DNA from: JANOSH01 sp031415695
GTDB lineage: Bacteria; Actinomycetota; Acidimicrobiia; Acidimicrobiales; Ilumatobacteraceae
Assembly (NCBI GenBank): GCA_031415695.1
Contig: JANOSH010000001.1
Span: 62,001 to 126,000, forward strand
DNA: 64,000 nucleotides
Direction of reading: 5' to 3'
Shown here: positions 8,179-18,976 of the stretch, piece after piece
How the letters are laid out: each line of letters begins with the position of its first letter
How positions within the stretch are numbered: position 1 is the first letter of the stretch
The notes under the pieces: generated by a model
What the model was told of the DNA's origin: nothing
The model's database searches: none
Seen by the model: the letters and a program-made list of their open reading frames with translations, nothing else
Translations under genes and position numbers: made by a program

Positions 8179-9417
8179 ATGACTGAAACCGATGTGCTTC
8201 CCGGCCCACTCCACGGCGTCGTCGTCCTCGATTTGTCGCGTGTGCTTTCAGGCCCGCATTGTGGACGCATGCTTGCTGACCTCGGTGCCACGGTCATTAA
8301 GGTCGAGCCTCCCGAGGGCGACATGACTCGTTTTGGGTTTCCTCGGCCCGGTGGCATCGCGTCGTACTTCAGCCAACAAAACTGTGGGAAGTCCAACGTA
8401 AGCATCGACCTTCGCCAGCCAGATGGGCTGCGCCTCGTCAAGGACCTCGCCGACACGGCGGACATCGTTGTCGAGAATTTTCGGCCGGGGGTGATGGATC
8501 GTATGGGGATCGGCTTCGCAACGCTCGCGGCGTCGAACCCTCGCGTCATCCTGGCATCAATTAGCGGGTACGGACAGACGGGTCCCTGGACCAAGCGCCG
8601 GGCCTTTGCACCGGTGGTCGGTGCCGAATCTGGATTCACCTGGACTCAAGGCGAGGCTCGGGGCAATCAGTTCGCCAACGACGCCGTCAGCCACGGCGAT
8701 GTCTACAGCGGCCTGGAGCTCCTGTCCGGCATCCTGGCCGCGTTGTACCAGCGTGAGCGAACCGGGCGCGGACAGTGGGTAGAGGTGTCGATGACCGAGA
8801 CCCTCTTGTCGGTCAATGAGCACGTGCATTGGGAACTCCTGAAGGACGACTTCGACGGCAGCAACGAGGTTCCGTCGTTTCTCCCTGCCGACTATCCGGT
8901 ACTGATGACAGGTACAGGCGAGATGGTCATCGTTGCCGGGCACGCCGCATCGAACGGCAACTTTCAGAAGTTCATGGCGTTGTGCCGCCGCGACGACCTA
9001 GCCAGTGACCCGACCCTGTCCACGGTTCGCGGTCGCAGGGAACGACTTGCCGATATCCATGACGCGCTCAACCAATGGACCTCCACGTACACCGATCTTG
9101 TGGAGCTCGAAAACGCTCTGGCCGAGCAGGGATTCGCGATGGGCGTGTTGCGCACTGTTCAAGATGTAGCCGAGACCGATTGGGCGCGCGAGCGCAACGC
9201 CATCGTCGAGGTTGACAACCGCGTCGGTGGTCTTTTGCGGCTACCGAATTCCCCGTGGCATTTCAGCGATGCTCATTCTGGCATTCGAGGTACACCGCGC
9301 TACCGGGGTGAAGACAATCGATCGGTCTTATCGTCGGTGCTTGGCCTGACTGATGAGCGGATCGACGAGCTCGAGCAATCCGGTGTGTTGTCGTCACGTG
9401 TTCCAGCGGCGCAATAG
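8179..9417 (+). CDS. CaiB/BaiF family III CoA transferase
   Basis: 412 residues. VVLDLSRVLSGPHCGRMLADLGATVIKVEPP at the N-terminus and VVENFRPGVMDRMGIG are family hallmarks. The conserved catalytic Asp appears to lie in NDAVSHGDVYSGLEL, and GRGQWVEVSMTE follows. These enzymes move CoA between carboxylic acids through a mixed-anhydride intermediate; the acid is unknown. It starts divergently from the OmpA-like gene and converges on hspR with 12 nt between the coding ends. Confidence 0.92.
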   Translation: MTETDVLPGPLHGVVVLDLSRVLSGPHCGRMLADLGATVIKVEPPEGDMTRFGFPRPGGIASYFSQQNCGKSNVSIDLRQPDGLRLVKDLADTADIVVENFRPGVMDRMGIGFATLAASNPRVILASISGYGQTGPWTKRRAFAPVVGAESGFTWTQGEARGNQFANDAVSHGDVYSGLELLSGILAALYQRERTGRGQWVEVSMTETLLSVNEHVHWELLKDDFDGSNEVPSFLPADYPVLMTGTGEMVIVAGHAASNGNFQKFMALCRRDDLASDPTLSTVRGRRERLADIHDALNQWTSTYTDLVELENALAEQGFAMGVLRTVQDVAETDWARERNAIVEVDNRVGGLLRLPNSPWHFSDAHSGIRGTPRYRGEDNRSVLSSVLGLTDERIDELEQSGVLSSRVPAAQ

Positions 9418-9426
9418 CCCGACGAA

Positions 9427-9443
9427 CCGCTATTTGTTAGCGG
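9427..9443. terminator. small hairpin at the hspR/CoA-transferase junction
   Basis: CCGCTA and TAGCGG form a perfect 6-bp stem with a 5-nt loop. It sits between two convergent genes and includes the hspR stop codon. There is no T-run, so function as a bidirectional terminator is only a suggestion. Confidence 0.35.
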
Positions 9444-9837
9444 CTTGGCGAAAGATTGACGGCACGTCGCCGTACACAGCAACCGCCTGGCGAAGCGGCA
9501 CCAGGTCGCGTCGGTTTCGCCGTTCGGCTTCGATGCGAACTGCGTGCAGTTCTACCTGGGCGGCGGCCAGTTCGCCCTGAGATTGGGCGAGCTCCGCTTC
9601 GAGAGCTAGGACCCTGCGAACACCAGCAAGATTGAGCCCCTCGTCAGTCAGCTCAGCTATTCGCCGTAAGCGGTACAGGTCGGCGTCGGAGTAACGACGG
9701 TTACCGCCACGGGTCCGAGCCGGGTCGAGCAGCCCTTTGCGCTCGTAGATTCGAAGCGTTTGGGGATGCACGCCAGCGAGTTCGGCCGCTACCGAGATGA
9801 CGTACACCCCATGCAGATCGCTATGTGCCGAAATCAT
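9430..9837 (-). CDS. hspR: MerR-family heat-shock repressor HspR
   Basis: 135 residues. GVYVISVAAELAGVHPQTLRIYERKGLL is the MerR-type wing-helix characteristic of HspR, followed by RTRGGNRRYSDADL and a coiled-coil helix. HspR binds HAIR operators with DnaK as corepressor and shuts down chaperone genes in the absence of heat stress. Its ATG follows the dnaJ stop with no spacer. It is the last gene of dnaK-grpE-dnaJ-hspR, giving a feedback loop through the HAIR element at 13435-13459. Confidence 0.93.
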   Translation of the reverse strand: MISAHSDLHGVYVISVAAELAGVHPQTLRIYERKGLLDPARTRGGNRRYSDADLYRLRRIAELTDEGLNLAGVRRVLALEAELAQSQGELAAAQVELHAVRIEAERRNRRDLVPLRQAVAVYGDVPSIFRQAANK

Positions 9838-10953
9838 TTACCCCTCCAGACCCGCTCGTGGCGTAATACTGGTTACCTGACGTAATGCTTCCACAGCTGT
9901 CAACTCGGCCGCAGTTGGTTCCTTCGGTACAACGATGTCGACCATGACGATGAGGTCACCTGTGTCTTTTGCGGTCGCTATGCCTTTGCCGCGTACTCGA
10001 TGACGGCTTGCCGTTTGCGTTCCTGGCTTGAGCCGTAACGTGACGCGCCCGCCGTCGAGGGTTGGAACGCTGATTTCCTCGCCGAGCACAGCCTCCGGAT
10101 AGGTAATCGGGACTCGGATCAGCAGGTGATTGCCGTCTCTCGTAAAGAGCGGATGCGGTCGTACGCGACATTCCACAAGAAGGTCACCGGAAGGTCCGCC
10201 GTTGCGACCCGGGCCACCACGTTCTTTGATGCGGATGGTTTGGCCATCGGCCACACCGGCCGGGATGCGAACGCTGACCTCTCGGGCACGCCGTTCGGTG
10301 CCCGTACCGCGACACGTTGGGCACGGCGTGTCGATTACAACCCCACGACCTTGGCAGACCACACACGGGGACGACAGCGAGAAGAAACCTTGGTTGTCGT
10401 CGATGACACCTCGACCACTGCAGCTACTACAGGTGCGAGGTTGTGTTCCGGGTGCGGCGCAGCTGCCAGAACACGTGGAACATGTCGCTTCAGATGTGAG
10501 GTTGAGCGCAGTAGTTAGACCAACAGCCGCATCGGAAAACTCCAGGGTGATAGTCGTTTGGAGATCGTCGCCCTTTCGCGGCCCTACGCCACCACGACCA
10601 GCACTGCCAGGCCGGCGCGAACGATTGGTGAACAGGCCGCCAAGAAGGTCGGACAACCCGTCCGTGCCAACGTTGAAACTTTGGCCACTTTGGCCGCCGC
10701 CAAAGCCGCCGACTGGCCCGCCCTTACGGACCTCGTCGTACTCGGCTCGTTTGGTGTCGTCACCAAGTACGTCGTATGCCGCAGACACCTCCTTGAAACG
10801 CTCCTCGGACTTTGCGTTGCCGGGGTTGGCGTCGGGATGTAGTTCACGGGCCAGTTTGCGGTAGGCCTTTGTGACGTCTTTGGAGGCGGCCGTTTGCGGT
10901 ACCCCTAACGTCTTGTAGTAGTCCTTCTCGTACCATTCGCGTTGTGCAGCCAT
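9838..10953 (-). CDS. dnaJ: chaperone protein DnaJ
   Basis: 371 residues. The N-terminal J domain contains the HPD tripeptide (ELHPDANPGN), then a Gly/Phe-rich stretch. A zinc region of four CxxCxGxG-like repeats follows (CSTCSGSC, CSSCSGRG, CVVCQGRG, CPTCRGTG), then the substrate-binding C-terminal domains. The last Gly of the first repeat is Cys. DnaJ stimulates the ATPase of DnaK and delivers substrates. It lies 33 nt downstream of grpE and directly abuts hspR. Confidence 0.95.
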   Translation of the reverse strand: MAAQREWYEKDYYKTLGVPQTAASKDVTKAYRKLARELHPDANPGNAKSEERFKEVSAAYDVLGDDTKRAEYDEVRKGGPVGGFGGGQSGQSFNVGTDGLSDLLGGLFTNRSRRPGSAGRGGVGPRKGDDLQTTITLEFSDAAVGLTTALNLTSEATCSTCSGSCAAPGTQPRTCSSCSGRGVIDDNQGFFSLSSPCVVCQGRGVVIDTPCPTCRGTGTERRAREVSVRIPAGVADGQTIRIKERGGPGRNGGPSGDLLVECRVRPHPLFTRDGNHLLIRVPITYPEAVLGEEISVPTLDGGRVTLRLKPGTQTASRHRVRGKGIATAKDTGDLIVMVDIVVPKEPTAAELTAVEALRQVTSITPRAGLEG

Positions 10954-10986
10954 AGCCGGCCACCTCCCTTCTTCGACGTGTTGTGG

Positions 10987-11514
10987 TTAGGAACGGACCT
11001 TGACCATGGCGGGGCGCAGAACCTTGCCCTTCCAGCGGTAACCGGTTCGAAGTACTTCGCAAACCACGGGCTGGGTATCGTCACCGGGCTCGTGAATCAC
11101 CGCTTCGGCTTCGGCCGGGTTGAATACCTGACCCGAGATATCCATTGCTTCTAGGCCCTGTTTGCCCAGCACCCCCATGAGCGCCGACCAGATTGGCTCG
11201 ACGCCATCGGTACCGTGGGTGAACGCTGCTTCGCAGGCGTCGAGTACCGGCAGAAGTGCTTCAGCGATTCGGCCGGTGGCTCGGTCGATCTCGTCAGACT
11301 GCTGTCCTGCGACGCGCTTTCGATAGTTCTCGAAGTCGGCCTGTAGTCGAAGCGCGATGTCTTTGTATTGATCGCGTTCGGCCACAAGCGCTTCGGCATC
11401 GACGATGGCAGACAGCGGTGCTTCTTCGCCTTCGAAATCACGAGGTGATTCCTCTACCGAAGACACCACCACATCGTCGACGCCATATGGCTCGTCGACC
11501 ATGTCGGCGTCCAT
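10987..11514 (-). CDS. grpE: nucleotide exchange factor GrpE
   Basis: 175 residues. An acidic N-terminus leads into a long helix (ALVAERDQYKDIALRLQADFENYRKRV), the characteristic GrpE segment. The beta domain ends with GYRWKGKVLRPAMVKV. It drives ADP release from DnaK. The ATG immediately precedes, in map order, the dnaK stop (0-nt gap), so translational coupling is likely. Confidence 0.95.
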   Translation of the reverse strand: MDADMVDEPYGVDDVVVSSVEESPRDFEGEEAPLSAIVDAEALVAERDQYKDIALRLQADFENYRKRVAGQQSDEIDRATGRIAEALLPVLDACEAAFTHGTDGVEPIWSALMGVLGKQGLEAMDISGQVFNPAEAEAVIHEPGDDTQPVVCEVLRTGYRWKGKVLRPAMVKVRS

Positions 11515-13356
<1,842 letters not shown>

Positions 13357-13434
13357 TGATTTTTCCTTCCAGGGGAATACCGTGAGGTGAATATCACGCC
13401 GTGGCGTGGCTAGTTGCAGTGACCAACCGCAAGC

Positions 13435-13459
13435 AAGTTGAGTGTATTCCGCTCAACTT
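13435..13459. promoter_or_regulatory. HAIR element (HspR operator) upstream of dnaK
   Basis: AAGTTGAG and CTCAACTT form perfect 8-bp arms around 9 nt. Aligned to the known HAIR form CTTGAGT-N7-ACTCAAG, the core here is GTTGAGT-N7-GCTCAAC, matching 6 of 7 in the left arm and 5 of 7 in the right arm with exact N7 spacing. It lies about 80 nt before dnaK and about 50 nt before the divergent SPFH gene, so it could control both. Confidence 0.85.
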
Positions 13460-13510
13460 TGAAATCGGCCGCTAAGGCTTTACGTTTCGTGTAAACAACG
13501 TCACACTGGG

Positions 13511-14461
13511 GTGGTGCTGATCTGGCTTTTGGTTCTCCTTGGCGCGCTCTGCGGCATTGGCTTTGGCCTGGCTCGCCTTTTGCCCCAACCAGCGGCGGTG
13601 CCACTTACGGTGCCCAACATTGGTCACCGGCTCGAACTCCATGTGGCCGACGTCGCCACCGTTGTCGGTGTTGCGCTTGTCACTACGTTTGCTGCGGCCG
13701 TCCTGTGGGTGAACCGACCGGAAATGCGCACCGTGGCGATGCTGCTCCTCGTTGGCACAGTTGTTGGCGCAGCCCTATCTCTCAAGGTCGAGCATCTTGG
13801 CCAAAACGACCTGTTGTTTCTCACTCAAGGTCGAGCCCTGGCCAAGACGTGGCGCGGAGAGACTGTCGTAGTTCTCGGCAAATGGCACAAGACCACGACG
13901 TCGAGCGTTGGCTTCCAAGCTGCCAAGGTTGACGTTGAGGCCCTGGCAAATGACGCTGTGAAACTCAACGTCGAAATTTCGTTTGCCTACATAATCGCAG
14001 CATCTACCGACCCCACCGACCCCGAGTACATTCGGAAGTTCTGGAAGCAAGGCTCGTCCGATTCGGTTCGCGACAACGTTGCCAAACCACAAGCGATGAT
14101 GGCGGTGCGAGAAATTCTCGGCGGCTATAGCGCCATCGAAGCAGCGACAACGCTTCGTGAACCAATTCGCCAGCAGATTCACGATCGCATGGTCGTTCTG
14201 TACACCCTGAACAAGCTGTCGCTACTGGGCGTGACGCTCGGAAACGTTAGCGTCGAAGAGGCCTATCGGGAGCGCCTTCGAGAAGCTCGAAGCACGCGCG
14301 CCTACAACCAGGACGTTAGTGAGAGCTTGTCGCCGAACATTCTCGAGCAAGAACGAATCCACGCAATCGAGAAGGCAAACACCATCTACATACCTACAGG
14401 CCAGGCATTGCACGGCATGCTGCCAGGCAAAACACCTGTGCAGGGTGAATCACCTCGGTGA
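13511..14461 (+). CDS. SPFH/band-7 (prohibitin-like) membrane protein
   Basis: 316 residues from a GTG. Three hydrophobic segments near the N-terminus (starting LIWLLVLLGALCG) anchor it. An SPFH-type domain follows: VKLNVEISFAYIIAAS, VRDNVAKPQAMMAVREIL, then a helix-rich tail. SPFH proteins form oligomeric rings in membrane microdomains and often regulate membrane proteases. It shares its upstream region with dnaK and the HAIR element, so heat-shock control is possible. gpmA begins 19 nt after its stop. Confidence 0.75.
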   Translation: MVLIWLLVLLGALCGIGFGLARLLPQPAAVPLTVPNIGHRLELHVADVATVVGVALVTTFAAAVLWVNRPEMRTVAMLLLVGTVVGAALSLKVEHLGQNDLLFLTQGRALAKTWRGETVVVLGKWHKTTTSSVGFQAAKVDVEALANDAVKLNVEISFAYIIAASTDPTDPEYIRKFWKQGSSDSVRDNVAKPQAMMAVREILGGYSAIEAATTLREPIRQQIHDRMVVLYTLNKLSLLGVTLGNVSVEEAYRERLREARSTRAYNQDVSESLSPNILEQERIHAIEKANTIYIPTGQALHGMLPGKTPVQGESPR

Positions 14462-14480
14462 GGTCTGGCACGATCGCGTA

Positions 14481-15224
14481 ATGCGTTCCACCCTTGTCAT
14501 CGTCCGCCACGGCCAAAGCACGTGGAATCAAGAGAACCTTTTTACAGGCTGGCACGATGTCGACCTGTCAGACCTTGGTCGAATCGAAGCCGCTCGGGCT
14601 GGCGTCACCATGGCTGAAGCTGGGTTGTTCTTCGATGTGGGTCATACCTCGCTCTTAACCCGAGCCGTCGACACGGCAACGCTTGTTCTTGGTGCGATGG
14701 GGCAGCCTTGGCTACCCATCCAGCGCCACTGGCGTTTGAACGAGCGTCACTACGGAGCCCTCCAGGGACTTGACAAAAAGGCGACCACCGAACGTCACGG
14801 TGACGTTCAGACAAACTTGTGGCGACGCAGCTTCGATGTACCGCCGCCGCCTGTTTCGACACGATCTCCCGAGCATCCCGCCAACGACCCGCGGTACCGG
14901 CTTTTGCCACCCGACGTGCTGCCAGCATCTGAGTGTCTGCGTGATGTTGTAGTCCGAGTCCTCCCGTACTGGCATGACGTGATCGTGCCGCAGCTTCGCG
15001 CTGGCCTCACTGTCCTGGTAGTCGCCCACGGCAACTCACTAAGAGCGTTGATGAAACATCTGGAGAACATCAGCGACGAAAAGATCGCAGAAATCAATGT
15101 TCCCACGGGGGCGCCACGCCAGTATTTGTTCGACAATCGGCTTCGTATTAGGGACGTCACCTACCTCGGCGATCAAGAAGAGGTGGCTGCGGCTGCGAGA
15201 GCCGTCGCTCAACAGGCTCAATAG
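14481..15224 (+). CDS. gpmA: 2,3-bisphosphoglycerate-dependent phosphoglycerate mutase
   Basis: About 247 residues starting at the ATG at 14481. LVIVRHGQSTWNQENLFTGW carries the phosphorylated His; RHWRLNERHYGALQGLDK and LVVAHGNSLRALMKHLE supply the remaining active-site residues. It interconverts 3- and 2-phosphoglycerate in glycolysis. Longer in-frame readings overlap the SPFH gene and were not used. The length fits the dPGM family. Confidence 0.95.
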   Translation: MRSTLVIVRHGQSTWNQENLFTGWHDVDLSDLGRIEAARAGVTMAEAGLFFDVGHTSLLTRAVDTATLVLGAMGQPWLPIQRHWRLNERHYGALQGLDKKATTERHGDVQTNLWRRSFDVPPPPVSTRSPEHPANDPRYRLLPPDVLPASECLRDVVVRVLPYWHDVIVPQLRAGLTVLVVAHGNSLRALMKHLENISDEKIAEINVPTGAPRQYLFDNRLRIRDVTYLGDQEEVAAAARAVAQQAQ

Positions 15225-15440
15225 AGCACTGTAAGTGACGAACTGCCACGGCAATGGTCTGTATTTCGTCAACTATTGTCCCCAATATGGAGGTTCTGCG
15301 AAGTTGGCCTTTCGACCCTTGCCGTAGGTCGATCCATTCTTTAGCTTTCTTCGTACCAGTTGCAGCGTTCCCGTAGCTGTCTCCTCCTTTCAAGGGCCTC
15401 TATACACGTGAGTTTGGCTGAACAGCTCTCCAACAAGCCG

Positions 15441-16916
15441 ATGGCGAAGCACCGACGTCTAGAAGTCGTTGGCCAACCCGTTGCCACTCAGAGTGATTTT
15501 TCTATTCGTCTTCGCAACCGGCTCATCCTTACTGACCTGACCGCTCTGTTGTTGGCTTGGCTGCCTGTCCGATTCCTGCCATCACAATCAACCCGCCTGG
15601 TTGAAGACCTGCTTATCCCCGTCGGCGCCAGCCTCGTCGGTCTGTTCATCATGGGCACCCAAGAACTTTTCCTCAGTAGAGTTTCCGCAATTCGGGCGTT
15701 GGAACTGGCCCGCCTAGTGCGAGTGTCGCTGCTGCTTGTTCTCGCCGGGCTAGCGACCCGTGCGATTCCTGACATCCTCAATCGCGCCGGTACGTTGCGA
15801 ATCTCCTACGTTTTGATCGGCAGCACCTTGTCATTGGTGGCGTTGGTCATAGCTCGATCAGTGTTCCGGGCCTGGTTAGCATCGGCTCGAACCGGCGGCC
15901 GATATCTGAGGGACATCATGATTATCGGCTCCAACGAAGGTGCAGCCGAACTGACCAACCTCGTCACCGACCATCCGGAGTCCGGGTATCGAGTCGTCGG
16001 AGTAGTTGGAGATCGCGACGACGCTGTCATGAACGGACTGGGAAGCCTGTGGGCAAGCCCACTTGATGAAGTACTGCTCGCCCTCAGCGGACACTCGGTG
16101 ACGGGCGTAATCATCGCAACGGGTTCGCTGAATGCAGATGACCTCCAAGAATGCATCAAGGTGTTACAGGCACGACGTGTTCATGTGCAGTTGGCGAGCG
16201 GACTGCGAAACACCGACTATCGACGCCTACGAGCCACGCCCATCGCCTACGAGCCGGTCTTTTATCTTGAGCCAACTATTCTGAGTGGTTGGCAGGTGGT
16301 CGCCAAGCGATTGGGAGACATTTTATTTGCAACGGTCGCTCTGGTTGCCAGCGCACCAGCGTTCGTGGCAATAGCGCTCATCATTAAGCTCGAAGACCGC
16401 GGCCCGATCTTCTTCCGCCAGACTCGAGTTGGGCGCGACGGCCGTCATTTCAATGTGCTCAAATTCCGTACGATGTGCGTTGACGCCGAGGCACGGCTTG
16501 CCGCACTACGGGCCGCCAACGAACGATCCGGTCCTCTATTCAAGATGGATCGTGACCCCCGAATAACGAGAATCGGCCGATTGCTCCGTGAATCCAGCCT
16601 CGATGAACTCCCGCAGTTCCTTAACGTGTTACGCGGCGAGATGAGCGTTGTTGGACCACGACCAGCGTTGCCATCCGAGGTCGCCGAGTTCGATCCTGAA
16701 CTCTTGAACCGCACCAAGGTTCACCCTGGAATTACCGGGCTATGGCAGGTGGAGGCCCGAGACAATCCGTCGTTCGGAGCCTACCGTCGCCTCGATTTGT
16801 TTTACGTCGAAAACTGGACTCCGAGCCTCGACTTCGTGATCATCCTTGCCACCGTCGAGCAGGTTGTTTCCAAGCTGATCCTGTCCCTTGTTCGACGCAA
16901 GCCAACAATGAAATAA
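15441..16916 (+). CDS. polyprenyl-phosphate sugar-1-phosphate transferase (exopolysaccharide initiator, WbaP/CpsE type)
   Basis: About 491 residues from the ATG at 15441; GTG 15408 and TTG 15360 are alternatives and no clear ribosome site decides. Four N-terminal membrane segments and a CoA-binding-like domain (IMIIGSNEGAAELTNL) precede the catalytic C-terminus. The latter has KRLGDILFA, FFRQTRVGRDGRHFNVLKFRTM, ESSLDELPQFLNVLRGEMSVVGPRP and VHPGITGLWQVEARD. It loads a sugar phosphate onto undecaprenyl phosphate to start glycan synthesis. No other glycan genes are adjacent. Confidence 0.92.
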   Translation: MAKHRRLEVVGQPVATQSDFSIRLRNRLILTDLTALLLAWLPVRFLPSQSTRLVEDLLIPVGASLVGLFIMGTQELFLSRVSAIRALELARLVRVSLLLVLAGLATRAIPDILNRAGTLRISYVLIGSTLSLVALVIARSVFRAWLASARTGGRYLRDIMIIGSNEGAAELTNLVTDHPESGYRVVGVVGDRDDAVMNGLGSLWASPLDEVLLALSGHSVTGVIIATGSLNADDLQECIKVLQARRVHVQLASGLRNTDYRRLRATPIAYEPVFYLEPTILSGWQVVAKRLGDILFATVALVASAPAFVAIALIIKLEDRGPIFFRQTRVGRDGRHFNVLKFRTMCVDAEARLAALRAANERSGPLFKMDRDPRITRIGRLLRESSLDELPQFLNVLRGEMSVVGPRPALPSEVAEFDPELLNRTKVHPGITGLWQVEARDNPSFGAYRRLDLFYVENWTPSLDFVIILATVEQVVSKLILSLVRRKPTMK

Positions 16917-16951
16917 CTCGCTGTCACGCACCCCGCGGGCAAGGCTCTAAG

Positions 16952-17386
16952 ATGCCAGCTATGGCCAGTGAAAAGACATACCTCGCACACCTCCGTCAGG
17001 TCCCCCTGTTTGCGGGATGTTCGACGAAGGAACTTGTTCTCATTGCCAAGGCGGGCGACGAGGTTTCGGTCCCGACTGGCCACGTCATTTGCGATCAGGG
17101 GCAGACCGGGCGCGAAGCGTTCGTGTTGCTCACCGGTGCAGCCACCGTTCGGCGCAACGGCAAGAAGGTGGCCGAGTTGGGGCCTGGTGCCGTGCTCGGG
17201 GAACTCGCGCTGCTCGACCACGGACCCCGAACCGCCACCGCTGTCACAACGCAACCGAGTACGTTGCTTGTCCTCGAAGCGCGCCGGTTCAGCGCTCTGG
17301 TGTTGAACGTTCCATCGGTGGGTCACAAGATGCTCGCAGCTCTAGCAGGAAGAATTCGCGACCTAGACCGCCAGATCTACGGGTGA
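16952..17386 (+). CDS. stand-alone cyclic-nucleotide-binding domain protein
   Basis: About 144 residues (ATG at 16952 or 16961). It is a single cNMP-binding beta-roll: FAGCSTKELVLIAKAG, then GREAFVLLTGAATV, then the phosphate-binding cassette GPGAVLGELALLDHGPRTATAV with its conserved Glu and Arg. There is no helix-turn-helix after the domain, unlike Crp. It may be an adaptor sensing cAMP, for instance from the class III cyclase encoded at 2346-3431. Confidence 0.82.
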   Translation: MPAMASEKTYLAHLRQVPLFAGCSTKELVLIAKAGDEVSVPTGHVICDQGQTGREAFVLLTGAATVRRNGKKVAELGPGAVLGELALLDHGPRTATAVTTQPSTLLVLEARRFSALVLNVPSVGHKMLAALAGRIRDLDRQIYG

Positions 17387-17457
17387 GCGAAGCTCACACG
17401 TGAGCAGGCCGATAGGCCGTGGTGCCGAAGGCGCAGGGTGAGCGAAGCTCACACGTG
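17381..17457. repeat. pair of identical 22-bp direct repeats with internal palindrome
   Basis: GGGTGAGCGAAGCTCACACG followed by TG occurs at 17381-17402 and again at 17436-17457. Each copy holds the hairpin GTGAGC-GAA-GCTCAC. The first overlaps the end of the cyclic-nucleotide gene. The pair marks the left edge of the accessory block; the hairpins could also terminate transcription. Confidence 0.8.
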
Positions 17458-17520
17458 TGAATTGTAAAGATGTCGTATGCTCACTCTCCGACCAGGCGCG
17501 GGGAGTAGACGGGACGTCAA

Positions 17521-18950
17521 TGGCAAAGGGGCTCGAGAATCCGATTCTGAACTCGCCCTACGACGCGCCCGCGGCCCATTTCGAGGTCGAGCCGGGCGTC
17601 GGCCCCACCGGCGTCGTTGTCAGCGGTAGGCGGGCGAGCGAGTCGTTTATCCCCATCCCGTTGGCCCGAAAAGGCAAAGGGGCGCAGGCCAAACTGGCGT
17701 TCGATGGGGCCGAGCGCCGTGAGGTGAACCCGCTCATCAACGACGTCCGCCAGGCGGTCGACCTGTGGCGGGCTCTGGGCTATCCGGGCGTCACGACGAT
17801 CTCGCGCAAGCTGCTGCAGCACTGGGCCGACCCGACCCGTGAGAACCGGGTGTTGTTCTGCCAACGTGAGGCGGCCGAGACGGCGATCTTCCTGGCCGAA
17901 GCGGCGGGTCGCAACGGCAACCCCGACTTTCGGCCCCGGCTTGGTGAGGCCAACCTGCTGCACAACGACGGGCTGCCACGTGTCGGGTTGAAGATGGCCA
18001 CTGGTAGCGGCAAGACGGTGGTGATGGCGATGCTGATTGCGTGGCAGACCATCAACAAGGTGTATGCCGGTCAGGGGCCCGACGAGGCTGACGTAGCTGC
18101 ACCGGCGATTGGTGACACGGTCTCATTCGAGCAGACCATTCTCGACAACCTCGCCAAGGCCGGCATCCAGAACGGGCGCAAGAACGAGCGGTTCACGTTT
18201 GAATCGGTTGAGCCGTACGCCGGTCGGCACATCCAGGCCGTCGCCGTTCGGTCCGACGCCCCCGAGGGTGCGCCCAAGCGGGTGGCTATCTGTGTGGGGC
18301 CGCAGTAGGGCACGGTTGGTGGTGGGTTCATCAAGGACGCCACCAAGGAAGCAATCGTCGATTCCGAAGTTGATCTGCTTGCCGTGCTGGCGTTCGCGTT
18401 CGACCCGAACGCGGTAGGGCAGTCCGACGGGCTGAACGTGTCCGACGAAGGGTTCGCCAACGTCGACGCCGAACGAAAGATCGGACGTATGCCGGTGCTG
18501 CTGGTACGCATGAACAACGACCTACTCATGGGTGAGGATCTGAAGAAGACCGGTAGCGGCAACCTGTTCACCGTGTTTGGTGAACCCGACATCGAAGTGC
18601 GCCAACTCGACGGCGGAATGGTCGAGGTTGAGGTTCTCGGGGTTGACGTGTACGACCCGACCACCGGCGAGGTACGCAGCCGAGACGTCGACCACATTGC
18701 GTTGTGGATGATCGATACCAACTACAACGAGGAATCGTTCTTCGTGCGTCACTGCTACTTCACCGGCGGTAACGACCCCTACAAACGCCTCAAGACCGCG
18801 TTGAAAGCCGACATCGACGAAGAAGCTTGGGCCAGCCTCTACCGCACCGTCAGCCGACCGTTCCCGTCACCCGAGACCGGCAAGCTAGCCATCAAGGTCA
18901 TCAACGACTACGGCGACGAAGTCGTCAAAGTGGTGCAGGTTGCGCCATGA
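17521..18950 (+). pseudogene. restriction-subunit/DNA-methyltransferase fusion remnant (type III-like RM)
   Basis: The N-terminal ~180 residues (MAKGLENPILNSPYD, ESFIPIPLARKGKG, helicase motif I GLKMATGSGKTVVMAML) match the head of BPTD_3080-type restriction endonucleases. Just after the Walker A region the sequence switches, near 18060, to what looks like the tail of the partner adenine methyltransferase (ERFTFESVEPYAGRHIQAVA, LFTVFGEPDIEVRQLDGG, ALWMIDTNYNEESFFVRHCY). The rest of the helicase, the nuclease and the methylase catalytic motifs are absent. A TAG at 18306-18308 interrupts the otherwise single frame where Tyr is expected. A large deletion plus nonsense mutation explains this; function is lost. 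Confidence 0.8.
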
Positions 18951-18976
18951 CCGACGGCCCGCCCCATGGTCGGTAG

